A stretch of DNA of 32,678 bases from Lachnospiraceae bacterium (GTDB lineage Bacteria > Bacillota > Clostridia > Lachnospirales > Lachnospiraceae). The stretch is from positions 1 to 32,678 of the forward strand of contig JAFLSX010000027.1 in NCBI GenBank assembly GCA_022510705.1, given 5' to 3'. The first letter of the stretch is position 1; each line of letters starts with the position of its first letter. The notes under the pieces are model-generated. The model ran no database searches. It was given only the letters and a program-made list of their open reading frames with translations, and had not been told where the DNA came from. The translations under genes and the position numbers were made by a program. Below, piece after piece: positions 1 to 6,344 of the stretch.

Positions 1-54
<54 letters not shown>

Positions 55-56
55 AC

Positions 57-86
57 ATTACTTATCCGCTTTCGCGGACAAGTAAT
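57..86 (-). other. GNRA-capped hairpin upstream of tRNA-Gly
   Basis: A 13-bp inverted repeat ends 2 nt before the tRNA 5' end. On the minus-strand RNA it reads as a continuous stem with one G-U pair, closed by a GAAA tetraloop on a GC stem (CCGC-GAAA-GCGG). The outer part of the 5' arm abuts the -10 box, so a start near position 80 would keep only about 8 bp in the RNA. There is no T-run after it, so it is not an intrinsic terminator for this strand. It may be a precursor leader structure affecting 5' processing; that role is inference. Confidence 0.55.
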
Positions 87-115
87 ACTATACTATAGGC
101 TTTTTTGTTTGTCAA
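87..115 (-). promoter_or_regulatory. sigma-A promoter of tRNA-Gly
   Basis: On the minus strand there is a perfect -35 TTGACA (plus 110-115), a 17-bp spacer and a -10 TATAGT (plus 87-92). Transcription would start near 80, about 26 nt before the mature tRNA. Five of six -10 positions match consensus. Confidence 0.85.
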
Positions 116-162
116 TCAAAAATTTCACTTTTTCTTCAAACTATTTTCTACAATATATTCAT

Positions 163-1509
163 TTATTCCGGCAGCTTATCTGCATACTTAATGCGATAGA
201 TGCGACGCAGGGAATCATTGATGCGTTCTTCCGAAATATCGCCTCTTTCTACGGCTTCCAACACGCCTTGATAGGCCAGTTCAAAATCTTCCGGCATCAG
301 GATCATATCGCAGCCGGCCCGCAGTGCCAAAATAGCTGCCTCGTCCGCGCCATAGTATTCGGTAATAGCACCCATGTTCATGGCATCCGTAATAATGACG
401 CCGTTAAAGCCCAGTTCTTTCCGTAAAATATCTGTTACCACAGCCTCGGAAAGACTGCAGGGCGTATTGTCCCCGGTCAGTGCGGGAGCAGAAATATGGC
501 CCACCATCACAAAATCGGCTCCGGCCTCAATACCTGCAGCAAATACCGTAAACTCCTCTGCCCTAAACTGCTCCGCGGTTCTTTCCGTTACCGCCATCTC
601 TATATGTGTGTCTTCCACACTGCTGCCAATCCCCGGAAAATGCTTCAGACAGGCACTGACACCGTTTTCCTCTAATCCCCTGGTCATGGAAGCCACCATA
701 CCCGCTACCGGCATGCTGTCAGTTCCATAGGAACGGTTTCCGATAAAGCTGTTCTCCATATTGTTGATATCCGCAACCGGTGCAAGGTCTAAATTGAAGC
801 CCAGCGGGACAAGATATCCTGCAATATTTGCTCCTGCCGCATAGGCATTGTTCACATTTCCGGTCTCGCCGATTTCCTGTGCACTGCCCACATTCTCACC
901 TAAACCGGCTTCCGCCACCCGGCTGACGCTTCCGCCTTCCTCATCCACTGCAAGGAACAGAGGATATCTGCTATAGAGGGCCGTGTTGCTAAGCATCTCC
1001 TTCAGCTGTTCCTCCGACTGCATATTTTGCTTAAAGTAGATCAGTCCTCCAACCGCATATTGATTTAAGGCATCCTTCGTTCCGTCTCCTGCCTGTACGG
1101 CTTTATTTACGCCCGTAATGGCCTCCGGCGTCACAATGAAGAGTCCGGCCACCTTATCCTCTAAGGGCATAACCTCTATTGCCGCATCAATGATTTCATC
1201 CAATCTCTGTTCGGGGGTTGGTTCCGTAATATTATCAGATATATCCGGTTTCACCAATGTTTCCTCCTCTCCCAGCATGCTTTCCAGATTACCCGTAAAC
1301 GGATCTTCCGGTTGTTTGTCTCCTATACGAGCGGTTAAGGTTTTAACAGCAGCAATCACACCCGCTACTATTATCAATATAAAAAGCAGCACCGCAAGAT
1401 ATGCCAGAACCTGGTTTCGCCTGCGCCGTCTGCGCCGTTCTTCCCTCTTCTCAGCTTCCTTCCACTCCTGCTGCCCATTATCCTGTTTCAGTTCCGTATT
1501 TTCTGCCAT
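163..1509 (-). CDS. nagZ: Membrane-anchored GH3 family beta-N-acetylhexosaminidase-like protein (NagZ-type)
   Basis: 448 aa. Residues 1-33 are charged and cytoplasmic, about 34-56 form one membrane helix, and the GH3 catalytic domain follows from about 100 to the end, so the enzyme should face outside the membrane. Family motifs seen: DEEGG (189-193), KHFPG (289-293), the Asp-x-His pair D300/H302 that acts as general acid/base in NagZ-type enzymes, and ITDAMNMGAI with D375 as the expected nucleophile. These enzymes release terminal N-acetylglucosamine from muropeptides or chitooligosaccharides during wall turnover. The start has an SD (AGAGGTG) 5-6 nt upstream. The gene is followed by the tRNA-Gly promoter with no clear terminator. 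The exact substrate cannot be read from sequence; the TTAACC palindrome at its promoter suggests regulated expression. Confidence 0.9.
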   Translation of the reverse strand: MAENTELKQDNGQQEWKEAEKREERRRRRRRNQVLAYLAVLLFILIIVAGVIAAVKTLTARIGDKQPEDPFTGNLESMLGEEETLVKPDISDNITEPTPEQRLDEIIDAAIEVMPLEDKVAGLFIVTPEAITGVNKAVQAGDGTKDALNQYAVGGLIYFKQNMQSEEQLKEMLSNTALYSRYPLFLAVDEEGGSVSRVAEAGLGENVGSAQEIGETGNVNNAYAAGANIAGYLVPLGFNLDLAPVADINNMENSFIGNRSYGTDSMPVAGMVASMTRGLEENGVSACLKHFPGIGSSVEDTHIEMAVTERTAEQFRAEEFTVFAAGIEAGADFVMVGHISAPALTGDNTPCSLSEAVVTDILRKELGFNGVIITDAMNMGAITEYYGADEAAILALRAGCDMILMPEDFELAYQGVLEAVERGDISEERINDSLRRIYRIKYADKLPE

Positions 1510-1522
1510 GGATTCACCTCTT

Positions 1523-1567
1523 TTAACCTATATGGTTAATCATACTCTATTTCTCGACGAATTTCTA
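1523..1567 (-). promoter_or_regulatory. Probable nagZ promoter with palindromic operator candidate
   Basis: On the minus strand, TAGAAA (plus 1562-1567), a 17-bp spacer and TATGAT (plus 1539-1544) form a weak -35/good -10 pair. Immediately downstream, TTAACC-N5-GGTTAA (plus 1523-1539) is a perfect inverted repeat covering the expected start site, a usual position for a repressor. Three similar palindromes lie at 16035-16094. Confidence 0.5.
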
Positions 1568-1618
1568 CAGGAAATCCTTTACTTTTCGATTTTTTATTTT
1601 AAAGGGTGTCTTTTTGCG

Positions 1619-1659
1619 AAAATGAAAAGAGCGCATCGACTTGTTTTATCAATGCGCTC
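1619..1659 (-). terminator. Intrinsic terminator of the orphan transcript
   Basis: An 11-bp stem (plus 1629-1639 with 1649-1659; GAGCGCAT core) has a 9-nt loop. On the minus strand it pairs throughout with one G-U and is followed by TTTTCATTTT. On the plus strand the same position is a C-A mismatch and there is no T-run, so it serves minus-strand transcription. Confidence 0.75.
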
Positions 1660-1699
1660 CTTCAGACTTCACTCTCCAATGGACTGCCCTCCTATGAAA

Positions 1700-1865
1700 T
1701 TATTTCAAATGGTTTTCAGTTACCGAATGCCATCCATATTTTCTTTCGTACCGTTCCACTTTTCTTTGTACTGATTGTACTGTAACGTCAGCTCCTTCGC
1801 TGTACTCGCTACTTCTCTTCGTGTACTTGTATACTACTTTTTCAGGAAAGAATTCCTTTTTTCAT
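1700..1865 (-). pseudogene. Possible small gene interrupted by a +1 shift in an A6 run
   Basis: After the ATG at 1865-1863, the frame hits TGA after seven codons. If the run of six A just after the ATG had five, the frame would read through to TAA at 1700-1702, giving about 54 residues. It would begin MKKEFFPEK and be rich in charged residues (KYTKRSSEYSEGADVTV..., ending TENHLK). The SD is weak (AAGAAG about 8 nt upstream). It lies fully inside the orphan transcript. It could be a chance open frame, a decayed gene or a sequencing error in the homopolymer. I do not recognise the protein. Confidence 0.25.
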
Positions 1866-1995
1866 AGAATATTCTTCTTTATTTAGTTGTATATGGATGT
1901 TAAATTTGGAAATTTACGAGTTAGGTGGACCATACCTCTCTTTCCTTATATTAGCAATTCTGCTTTTTTCTTTCCGTTTGTTTTATTGTAAGTTC

Positions 1996-2024
1996 ATTAT
2001 ATCTTGCTATTTTTATTTTGTCAA
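1996..2024 (-). promoter_or_regulatory. Perfect consensus sigma-A promoter with AT-rich upstream tract
   Basis: On the minus strand, TTGACA (plus 2019-2024), a 17-bp spacer and TATAAT (plus 1996-2001) match consensus at all 12 positions. Upstream (plus about 2030-2110) are phased A and T tracts such as those in UP elements. This predicts strong constitutive transcription starting near 1989. Confidence 0.85.
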
Positions 2025-2163
2025 CACATTTTTTGAAAAATTTTTAAATTTTTTCAAATTATTTTTTATGTATTTATTTTTTCAAACATTTATTGCTTTT
2101 CTCGTATAGTTTTCGTCCATTTTATAAATAAATCAGAAATGTCAAAATTTTATCATAGCAGCT

Positions 2164-3042
2164 TTAAGCCTTTACCTTAGGGGATATCTCGTTCCAGAGA
2201 GTAAATCCCAGGATCAGTATACCACCCAAAGCCTGCCAGACAGTCATAGCCTCGTGCAGCAGAAGAACGGATATCAACACTGCCACCAGGGGGTCTATAT
2301 AACTTAAGATGGCCGCTTTTTGTCCCGGCAGCTCTTTTAACGAAGAAAAATACATGCAATATGTTATTCCCGTGTGGATGAAGCCAACTATGAACAGGCA
2401 TATCCACCCTTTACCGCTCATGCCGCCCAGAGTGATACCGCCGATTGCCGCCACATAGGGAATGAGCGTGACGATAGCAGATAAAAACTGTAAAAAGGTA
2501 CGGTGAATACCTTCCACATTTTTAATGAATTTATTGAGCAGGATAACAGTTGCATAAAAAACAGCTGCGCCCAGCCCAAATAAAATACCGATAAGATCGG
2601 TGGCATTTTTGCCCACATCACCAATGCCCGTGATCATTACAAGTCCCAAAGTGGACATGATAAAACAAACAATCTGTTTTACCGTCAACTTTTCCCGAAA
2701 CAAAAACGGACTGACAACCGTCACAATAACAGGTGCAAAATAGTAACTCAGCGTAGCCACCGAAACGGTGGTATAACGGTAGGCTTCAAACAATAATATC
2801 CAGTTGATGCCCATTGCCACACCGGATAACAGCAATAACGGTACTTCCCGCTTTATATTGTGAAATGGAATCTTTTGCTTTGTCACACACAGATATCCGG
2901 CAATCAGAACTGCTGCCAGTATGGCCCGATAAAGAGCAAGCTCTCCGGAGGATACGGAAATATTGCGAACAAACGGCCCCAGCGTTCCGAATATCGTCAT
3001 GGATGCGATCAACATCATACGTGCACTCTTTGTTTTCTTCAT
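2164..3042 (-). CDS. EamA-family (DMT superfamily) transporter
   Basis: 292 aa from the chosen start, the usual size for ten-helix drug/metabolite transporters made of two EamA repeats. The repeats run about 5-140 (motifs around SGVAMGINWILLFEAYRYT) and 155-285 (ending with the ISVLLLHEAMTVWQALGG signature). Such proteins export amino acids, metabolites or drugs; the substrate cannot be told. The ATG at 3042 is chosen because GAGG lies 5 nt upstream. A longer start at 3078 would place the first residues inside the terminator hairpin at 3062-3120. No separate promoter is evident, so expression may depend on read-through from the operon upstream. No terminator is evident between it and the orphan-transcript promoter. 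Confidence 0.88.
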   Translation of the reverse strand: MKKTKSARMMLIASMTIFGTLGPFVRNISVSSGELALYRAILAAVLIAGYLCVTKQKIPFHNIKREVPLLLLSGVAMGINWILLFEAYRYTTVSVATLSYYFAPVIVTVVSPFLFREKLTVKQIVCFIMSTLGLVMITGIGDVGKNATDLIGILFGLGAAVFYATVILLNKFIKNVEGIHRTFLQFLSAIVTLIPYVAAIGGITLGGMSGKGWICLFIVGFIHTGITYCMYFSSLKELPGQKAAILSYIDPLVAVLISVLLLHEAMTVWQALGGILILGFTLWNEISPKVKA

Positions 3043-3061
3043 CACTACCTCACAATCCATA

Positions 3062-3120
3062 TAAAAAAGCGGCCCCACCGCAAATGTCTGCTTATTGCCT
3101 GTGGTGGAGTCGCTTTTTTA
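3062..3120. terminator. Bidirectional-looking intrinsic terminator overlapping a stop codon
   Basis: A stem of about 20 bp pairs 3062-3082 with 3100-3120, with a 17-nt loop. It is A/T-flanked (AAAAAAGCGG... / ...CGCTTTTTT), with two imperfect positions. For the minus strand it ends the PIN-protein transcript; the TAA stop of that gene (3118-3120) is itself the first base triplet of the stem. Confidence 0.85.
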
Positions 3121-3711
3121 TGCCTTTTTCTGTTTTATTAGGAACTTTTTAATGATAGGCTTTACTATCTCGTATATTTCCTCAGCATCCTTATACCCAT
3201 CATCCTCGTCATCTAGTTCATCATAAACTTTTTTCAGTATATCTTTCTCGTCACAATATCCAATAATCATAGCAGCAATTTCATTGGCGCTTTCTTCTAT
3301 ATTTGAATCTTTCTTCCAGTTTTGTATAATTGCCCTACGTACTTCTACAAAACATAAGTTTACGGCAATCGATGCTTGCCTGAAAATAGAGACATCCTTT
3401 TCTTTCCAGAAATTTATAATTTTATCATAGTCCTTATCTTTACTAATAATGATATAAACACATCTGTCTTTATTATGACCAATCAAATATCCAAGATAGG
3501 AAACCAAATGCATATCAAGGGATTGCTTGCCGCCAGAAACTTTAACCGTATTAATATCGGCTTTACCATGGCTGTCTTCAATATCCCAAGGAACATTCGG
3601 CACATTAGCAGTATAGAATAAATATACATGGTCACTGTTCGTTAATTGATCACAGCCGTTCAACCCATTTCCATGGACATTCTCATAGTCAATCAAATAG
3701 TATTTTTCCAT
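3118..3711 (-). CDS. PIN/NYN-like domain protein, putative ribonuclease
   Basis: 197 aa. The N-terminal part (1-120) looks like a PIN-like fold: hydrophobic strand then LIDYENV (6-12, D8/E10/N11), a central SLDMHL (D66), and ISKDKDYD (D92/D94) after a strand. These acidic residues are spaced as in metal-dependent PIN/NYN nucleases. The C-terminal 70 residues are helical, acidic then basic, and not recognised. The gene starts 25 bp after the aspartokinase stop with an SD (AAGGA), so it probably shares the threonine operon transcript and ends at the terminator 3062-3120. It is visibly AT-richer than its neighbours, which suggests separate origin. RNA target and biological role (RNA decay, toxin or defence) are unknown. 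Confidence 0.7.
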   Translation of the reverse strand: MEKYYLIDYENVHGNGLNGCDQLTNSDHVYLFYTANVPNVPWDIEDSHGKADINTVKVSGGKQSLDMHLVSYLGYLIGHNKDRCVYIIISKDKDYDKIINFWKEKDVSIFRQASIAVNLCFVEVRRAIIQNWKKDSNIEESANEIAAMIIGYCDEKDILKKVYDELDDEDDGYKDAEEIYEIVKPIIKKFLIKQKKA

Positions 3712-3736
3712 TATAGTTCCTTATATCTATTGCACC

Positions 3737-5056
3737 CTACAGCTGGGTCACCACAAAAATATCGTAGATGGCCTTGATTGCAGCCTCAAAATCATCATTG
3801 GTCACACCGATGATGATATTTAACTCCGAAGACCCCTGATCTATCATCTTAACATTGATATTCGCATGAGCTAATGCCGCAAATACTCTGCCTGCAGTAC
3901 CGCGGGTGGACTTCATGCCCCTTCCCACTACAGCGATCAGTGCCAGATCGGATTCAATATCGATGGAATCCGGATCAGCCAGTCTGTGGATACCTGCCAC
4001 CACCTTCTGTTCCTTGTTCATGAACTCATCCTGATGCACAAAGACCGTCATGGTATCGATACCGGAAGGAACATGTTCAAAGGAAATGCCGTTCTCTTCG
4101 AAAGCCTGCAGAACCTTTCTGCCAAAACCGATTTCGGAGTTCATCATATCCTTTTCAATATTGACCGCACAAAAACCTTTTTTTCCGGCAATACCGGTGA
4201 GGACATAGCGTGACTTCTGACAGGTACTGCCCACGATCCAGGTTCCCTTATCCTCCGGTGCATTGGTATTGCGGATATTGATGGGAATACCTTGCTGGCG
4301 TACAGGGAAAATAGCATCTTCGTGCAGCACGGTAGCTCCCATATAAGCCAACTCCCTTAATTCCCTGTAAGTGATCACTTCAATTACTGCAGGGTTTTCA
4401 ATGATGCGGGGATCCGCAACCAAAAAGCCGGAAACATCCGTCCAGTTCTCATACACATCTGCTTTGACAGCCTTAGCCACAATGGAACCGGTAATGTCGG
4501 AACCGCCTCTGGAAAAGGTCTTGACCCGTCCGTCCGAAAAGGAGCCGTAAAAACCGGGAACAACTGCGTTGGCGCAGCCTGCCAGACGCTCGGAAAGCAC
4601 CTCATTCGTTTTCTCCGCATCAAACTCTCCGGTATCCTTAAAGAAAATAACCTCCGCAGCATCCACAAAAGTATAATTCAAATATGCCGCCATAATAATA
4701 CCGTTCAGATACTCTCCACGGGAAGCAGCATAATTATCACCTGCTTTTTCTTTAAAATTCTTTTCAATAACTTTAAATTCCTCATCCAGAGAAAGTTTCA
4801 GCTTTAATCCGTCGATGATCTCCTGATATCTCTCCCGAATGGCTTTCAGTTCTCCCGAAAAGTCCTTGTCCTCCTCAGCCAGTGCATAACATCCATAGAG
4901 CATATCCGTCACCTTGGTATCTGCAGAAAAACGCTTTCCGGGTGCGGAAGGAACCACATAACACCTTTCTTTATCGGCCTTAATGATCTTACCGACCTTG
5001 ATAAACTGCTCTGCACTCGCAAGAGAACTGCCGCCAAACTTCACTACTTTTTTCAT
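3737..5056 (-). CDS. lysC: Aspartokinase
   Basis: 439 aa, typical monofunctional aspartate kinase (EC 2.7.2.4), which phosphorylates aspartate as the first step towards lysine, threonine and methionine. The amino-acid kinase domain (about 1-290) shows VVKFGGSSLAS (4-14), RGGSDITGS (183-191) and VSGFLVADPR (208-217). Two ACT-type regulatory repeats occupy about 295-439. GGAG lies 5 nt before the ATG. It is 26 bp downstream of the putative homoserine kinase gene and follows hom, so this isozyme probably serves threonine synthesis and is likely subject to feedback through the ACT domains. Which amino acid inhibits it cannot be read. Confidence 0.95.
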   Translation of the reverse strand: MKKVVKFGGSSLASAEQFIKVGKIIKADKERCYVVPSAPGKRFSADTKVTDMLYGCYALAEEDKDFSGELKAIRERYQEIIDGLKLKLSLDEEFKVIEKNFKEKAGDNYAASRGEYLNGIIMAAYLNYTFVDAAEVIFFKDTGEFDAEKTNEVLSERLAGCANAVVPGFYGSFSDGRVKTFSRGGSDITGSIVAKAVKADVYENWTDVSGFLVADPRIIENPAVIEVITYRELRELAYMGATVLHEDAIFPVRQQGIPINIRNTNAPEDKGTWIVGSTCQKSRYVLTGIAGKKGFCAVNIEKDMMNSEIGFGRKVLQAFEENGISFEHVPSGIDTMTVFVHQDEFMNKEQKVVAGIHRLADPDSIDIESDLALIAVVGRGMKSTRGTAGRVFAALAHANINVKMIDQGSSELNIIIGVTNDDFEAAIKAIYDIFVVTQL

Positions 5057-5082
5057 AATTACTCCGTACTCCTCATATGTCC

Positions 5083-6285
5083 TTATTTTTCAAAAAGTCT
5101 TTCTATCAGTTTATGCCCCTGGGCAACCAGTATGCCGGATGCCCGTCCCTCTTCTTCATTGTAATTCCAGCTTTCATTTTTCTCCGCTGTAGAATCATAA
5201 AGCAGATACGGTACATTGTCCGAGGTATGTGTTCTCACTCGGATGGGAGTGGGATGATCCGGCAGCACCAACATACGGAAATCCTCACCCTTTGTCTTTA
5301 ACTGCTCTACTAAAGGACCGATCACGCGCGTATCCAGATATTGTATGGCTTGTACCTTTTTGTCCACGCTGCCCTGATGCCCCATTTCATCCGGTGCTTC
5401 TACATGTATGTATACAAAATCGTATCCACCCTCAGTCAGCGCACCTACTGCAGCGGTCATTTTCCCTTCGTAATTGGTATGCAGTCCGCCATTTGCGCCT
5501 TCCACATGGGCCACGCCCATACCTGCGCCCACCGCAATTCCTTTTAACAAATCCACTGCGGATACCATCATACCCTTTTTCCCTGTTTTTTCCTCAAAAG
5601 AAATCAGAGACGGTTTCGTACCTGCTCCCCAAAACCAACAGCAGTTGGCAGGATTGAGACCTTGCTTTTTCCGCTCTACATTAAGCGGATGCTTTGCCAG
5701 GATCTCATAGCTTCGCTTCATCATATAACGAAACTTTTCTTCTGTAGGAAGATACTGTCTGATCACCTGTCCCAGCACATCATGGGGCGGCGTCAGTTCT
5801 ACAACACTTCCCTTATCCCAAATCAGACAATGCCTGTAGCTGGTGCCCACATAGAACTTAAATTCCTCATTTGCCAGTTCTTCTGCAACTGCATTTAACA
5901 AAACCGCACAGTCTTCCGTACTGATTTCGGAAGAACTGTGGTCTATGATGGTCTGCTCCTCAAAAGGAACGTCCTCTTCGGAAATCGTTACAATATTACA
6001 TCTCAGAGCAATATCCGTATCCTTCATGGGTACACCGATACTGAGTGCTTCTAAGGGAGAACGTCCTGAATAATACCGTTTCGGATCATAACCCAATACA
6101 GATAGATTGGCTGTATCGGAGCCGGGCTTCATGCCATCAGGTATGGTATGTACCATTCCAATTTCCGATTTTTTACTCAAAACATTCAAATTGGGTGTTT
6201 CGGCAAAAGCTAAGGGCGTCTTCCCGCCCAGCTCTTCAATGGGTTCATCCGCCATGCCGTCCCCCAGAACAACTACATATTTCAT
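5083..6285 (-). CDS. Phosphoglycerate-mutase-like protein, putative homoserine kinase
   Basis: 400 aa, alkaline-phosphatase superfamily, archaeal-type cofactor-independent phosphoglycerate mutase (ApgM) family. Seen: N-terminal VVVLGDGMAD with metal ligand D9; PGSDTANLSVLGYDP with S56 at the catalytic serine position; HVEAPDEMGHQG and VLPDHPTP near the C-terminus, metal-binding motifs of the superfamily. A branch of this family is annotated as proposed homoserine kinase because it sits in threonine operons lacking thrB. Here it lies between hom and aspartokinase, and no GHMK-type thrB is in the window, which supports that role; phosphoglycerate mutase remains possible. The start at 6285 has AGAGGA upstream; a longer form from 6324 has no SD. 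Confidence 0.85.
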   Translation of the reverse strand: MKYVVVLGDGMADEPIEELGGKTPLAFAETPNLNVLSKKSEIGMVHTIPDGMKPGSDTANLSVLGYDPKRYYSGRSPLEALSIGVPMKDTDIALRCNIVTISEEDVPFEEQTIIDHSSSEISTEDCAVLLNAVAEELANEEFKFYVGTSYRHCLIWDKGSVVELTPPHDVLGQVIRQYLPTEEKFRYMMKRSYEILAKHPLNVERKKQGLNPANCCWFWGAGTKPSLISFEEKTGKKGMMVSAVDLLKGIAVGAGMGVAHVEGANGGLHTNYEGKMTAAVGALTEGGYDFVYIHVEAPDEMGHQGSVDKKVQAIQYLDTRVIGPLVEQLKTKGEDFRMLVLPDHPTPIRVRTHTSDNVPYLLYDSTAEKNESWNYNEEEGRASGILVAQGHKLIERLFEK

Positions 6286-6344
6286 GTTTCCTCTCATTCC
6301 GCCGTACAAACGGCTCCACATCACGTTGACTTCGTTATGCCGCT

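Larger units (their letters stand above)
1619..1990 (-). ncRNA. Candidate orphan transcript (small RNA or small-protein mRNA)
   Basis: This segment lies between a consensus promoter (1996-2024) and an intrinsic terminator (1619-1659), giving a self-contained unit of about 370 nt on the minus strand, upstream of and separate from nagZ. The half nearest the terminator (about 1660-1830) is clearly less AT-rich than its flanks, as expected for a functional RNA or coding piece. Small open frames: a 16-codon one from about 1929 (ATG GTC CAC), a 7-codon one at 1865 (MKKGILS), and a TTG-started 5-codon one just before the terminator preceded by AGGAGG. The segment lacks the hallmarks of tmRNA, 6S, SRP or RNase P RNA that I could check by eye. 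Product type is unresolved. Confidence 0.45.

Noticed and set aside
1118..1774. Plus-strand open frame of 218 codons opposite nagZ
   Set aside because: It is the antisense shadow of the GH3 gene, Ser/Pro-rich, with no family similarity and no SD.
1897..2109. Plus-strand open frame of 70 codons in the AT-rich gap
   Set aside because: Its composition is almost only Phe/Leu/Ile from T-runs, with no SD; it overlaps the antisense promoter and upstream tract.
2140..2160. A second TTGACA on the minus strand just after the EamA gene
   Set aside because: The nearest -10-like box (TAAAAT) is at only 15 bp and it is redundant with the perfect promoter at 1996-2024.
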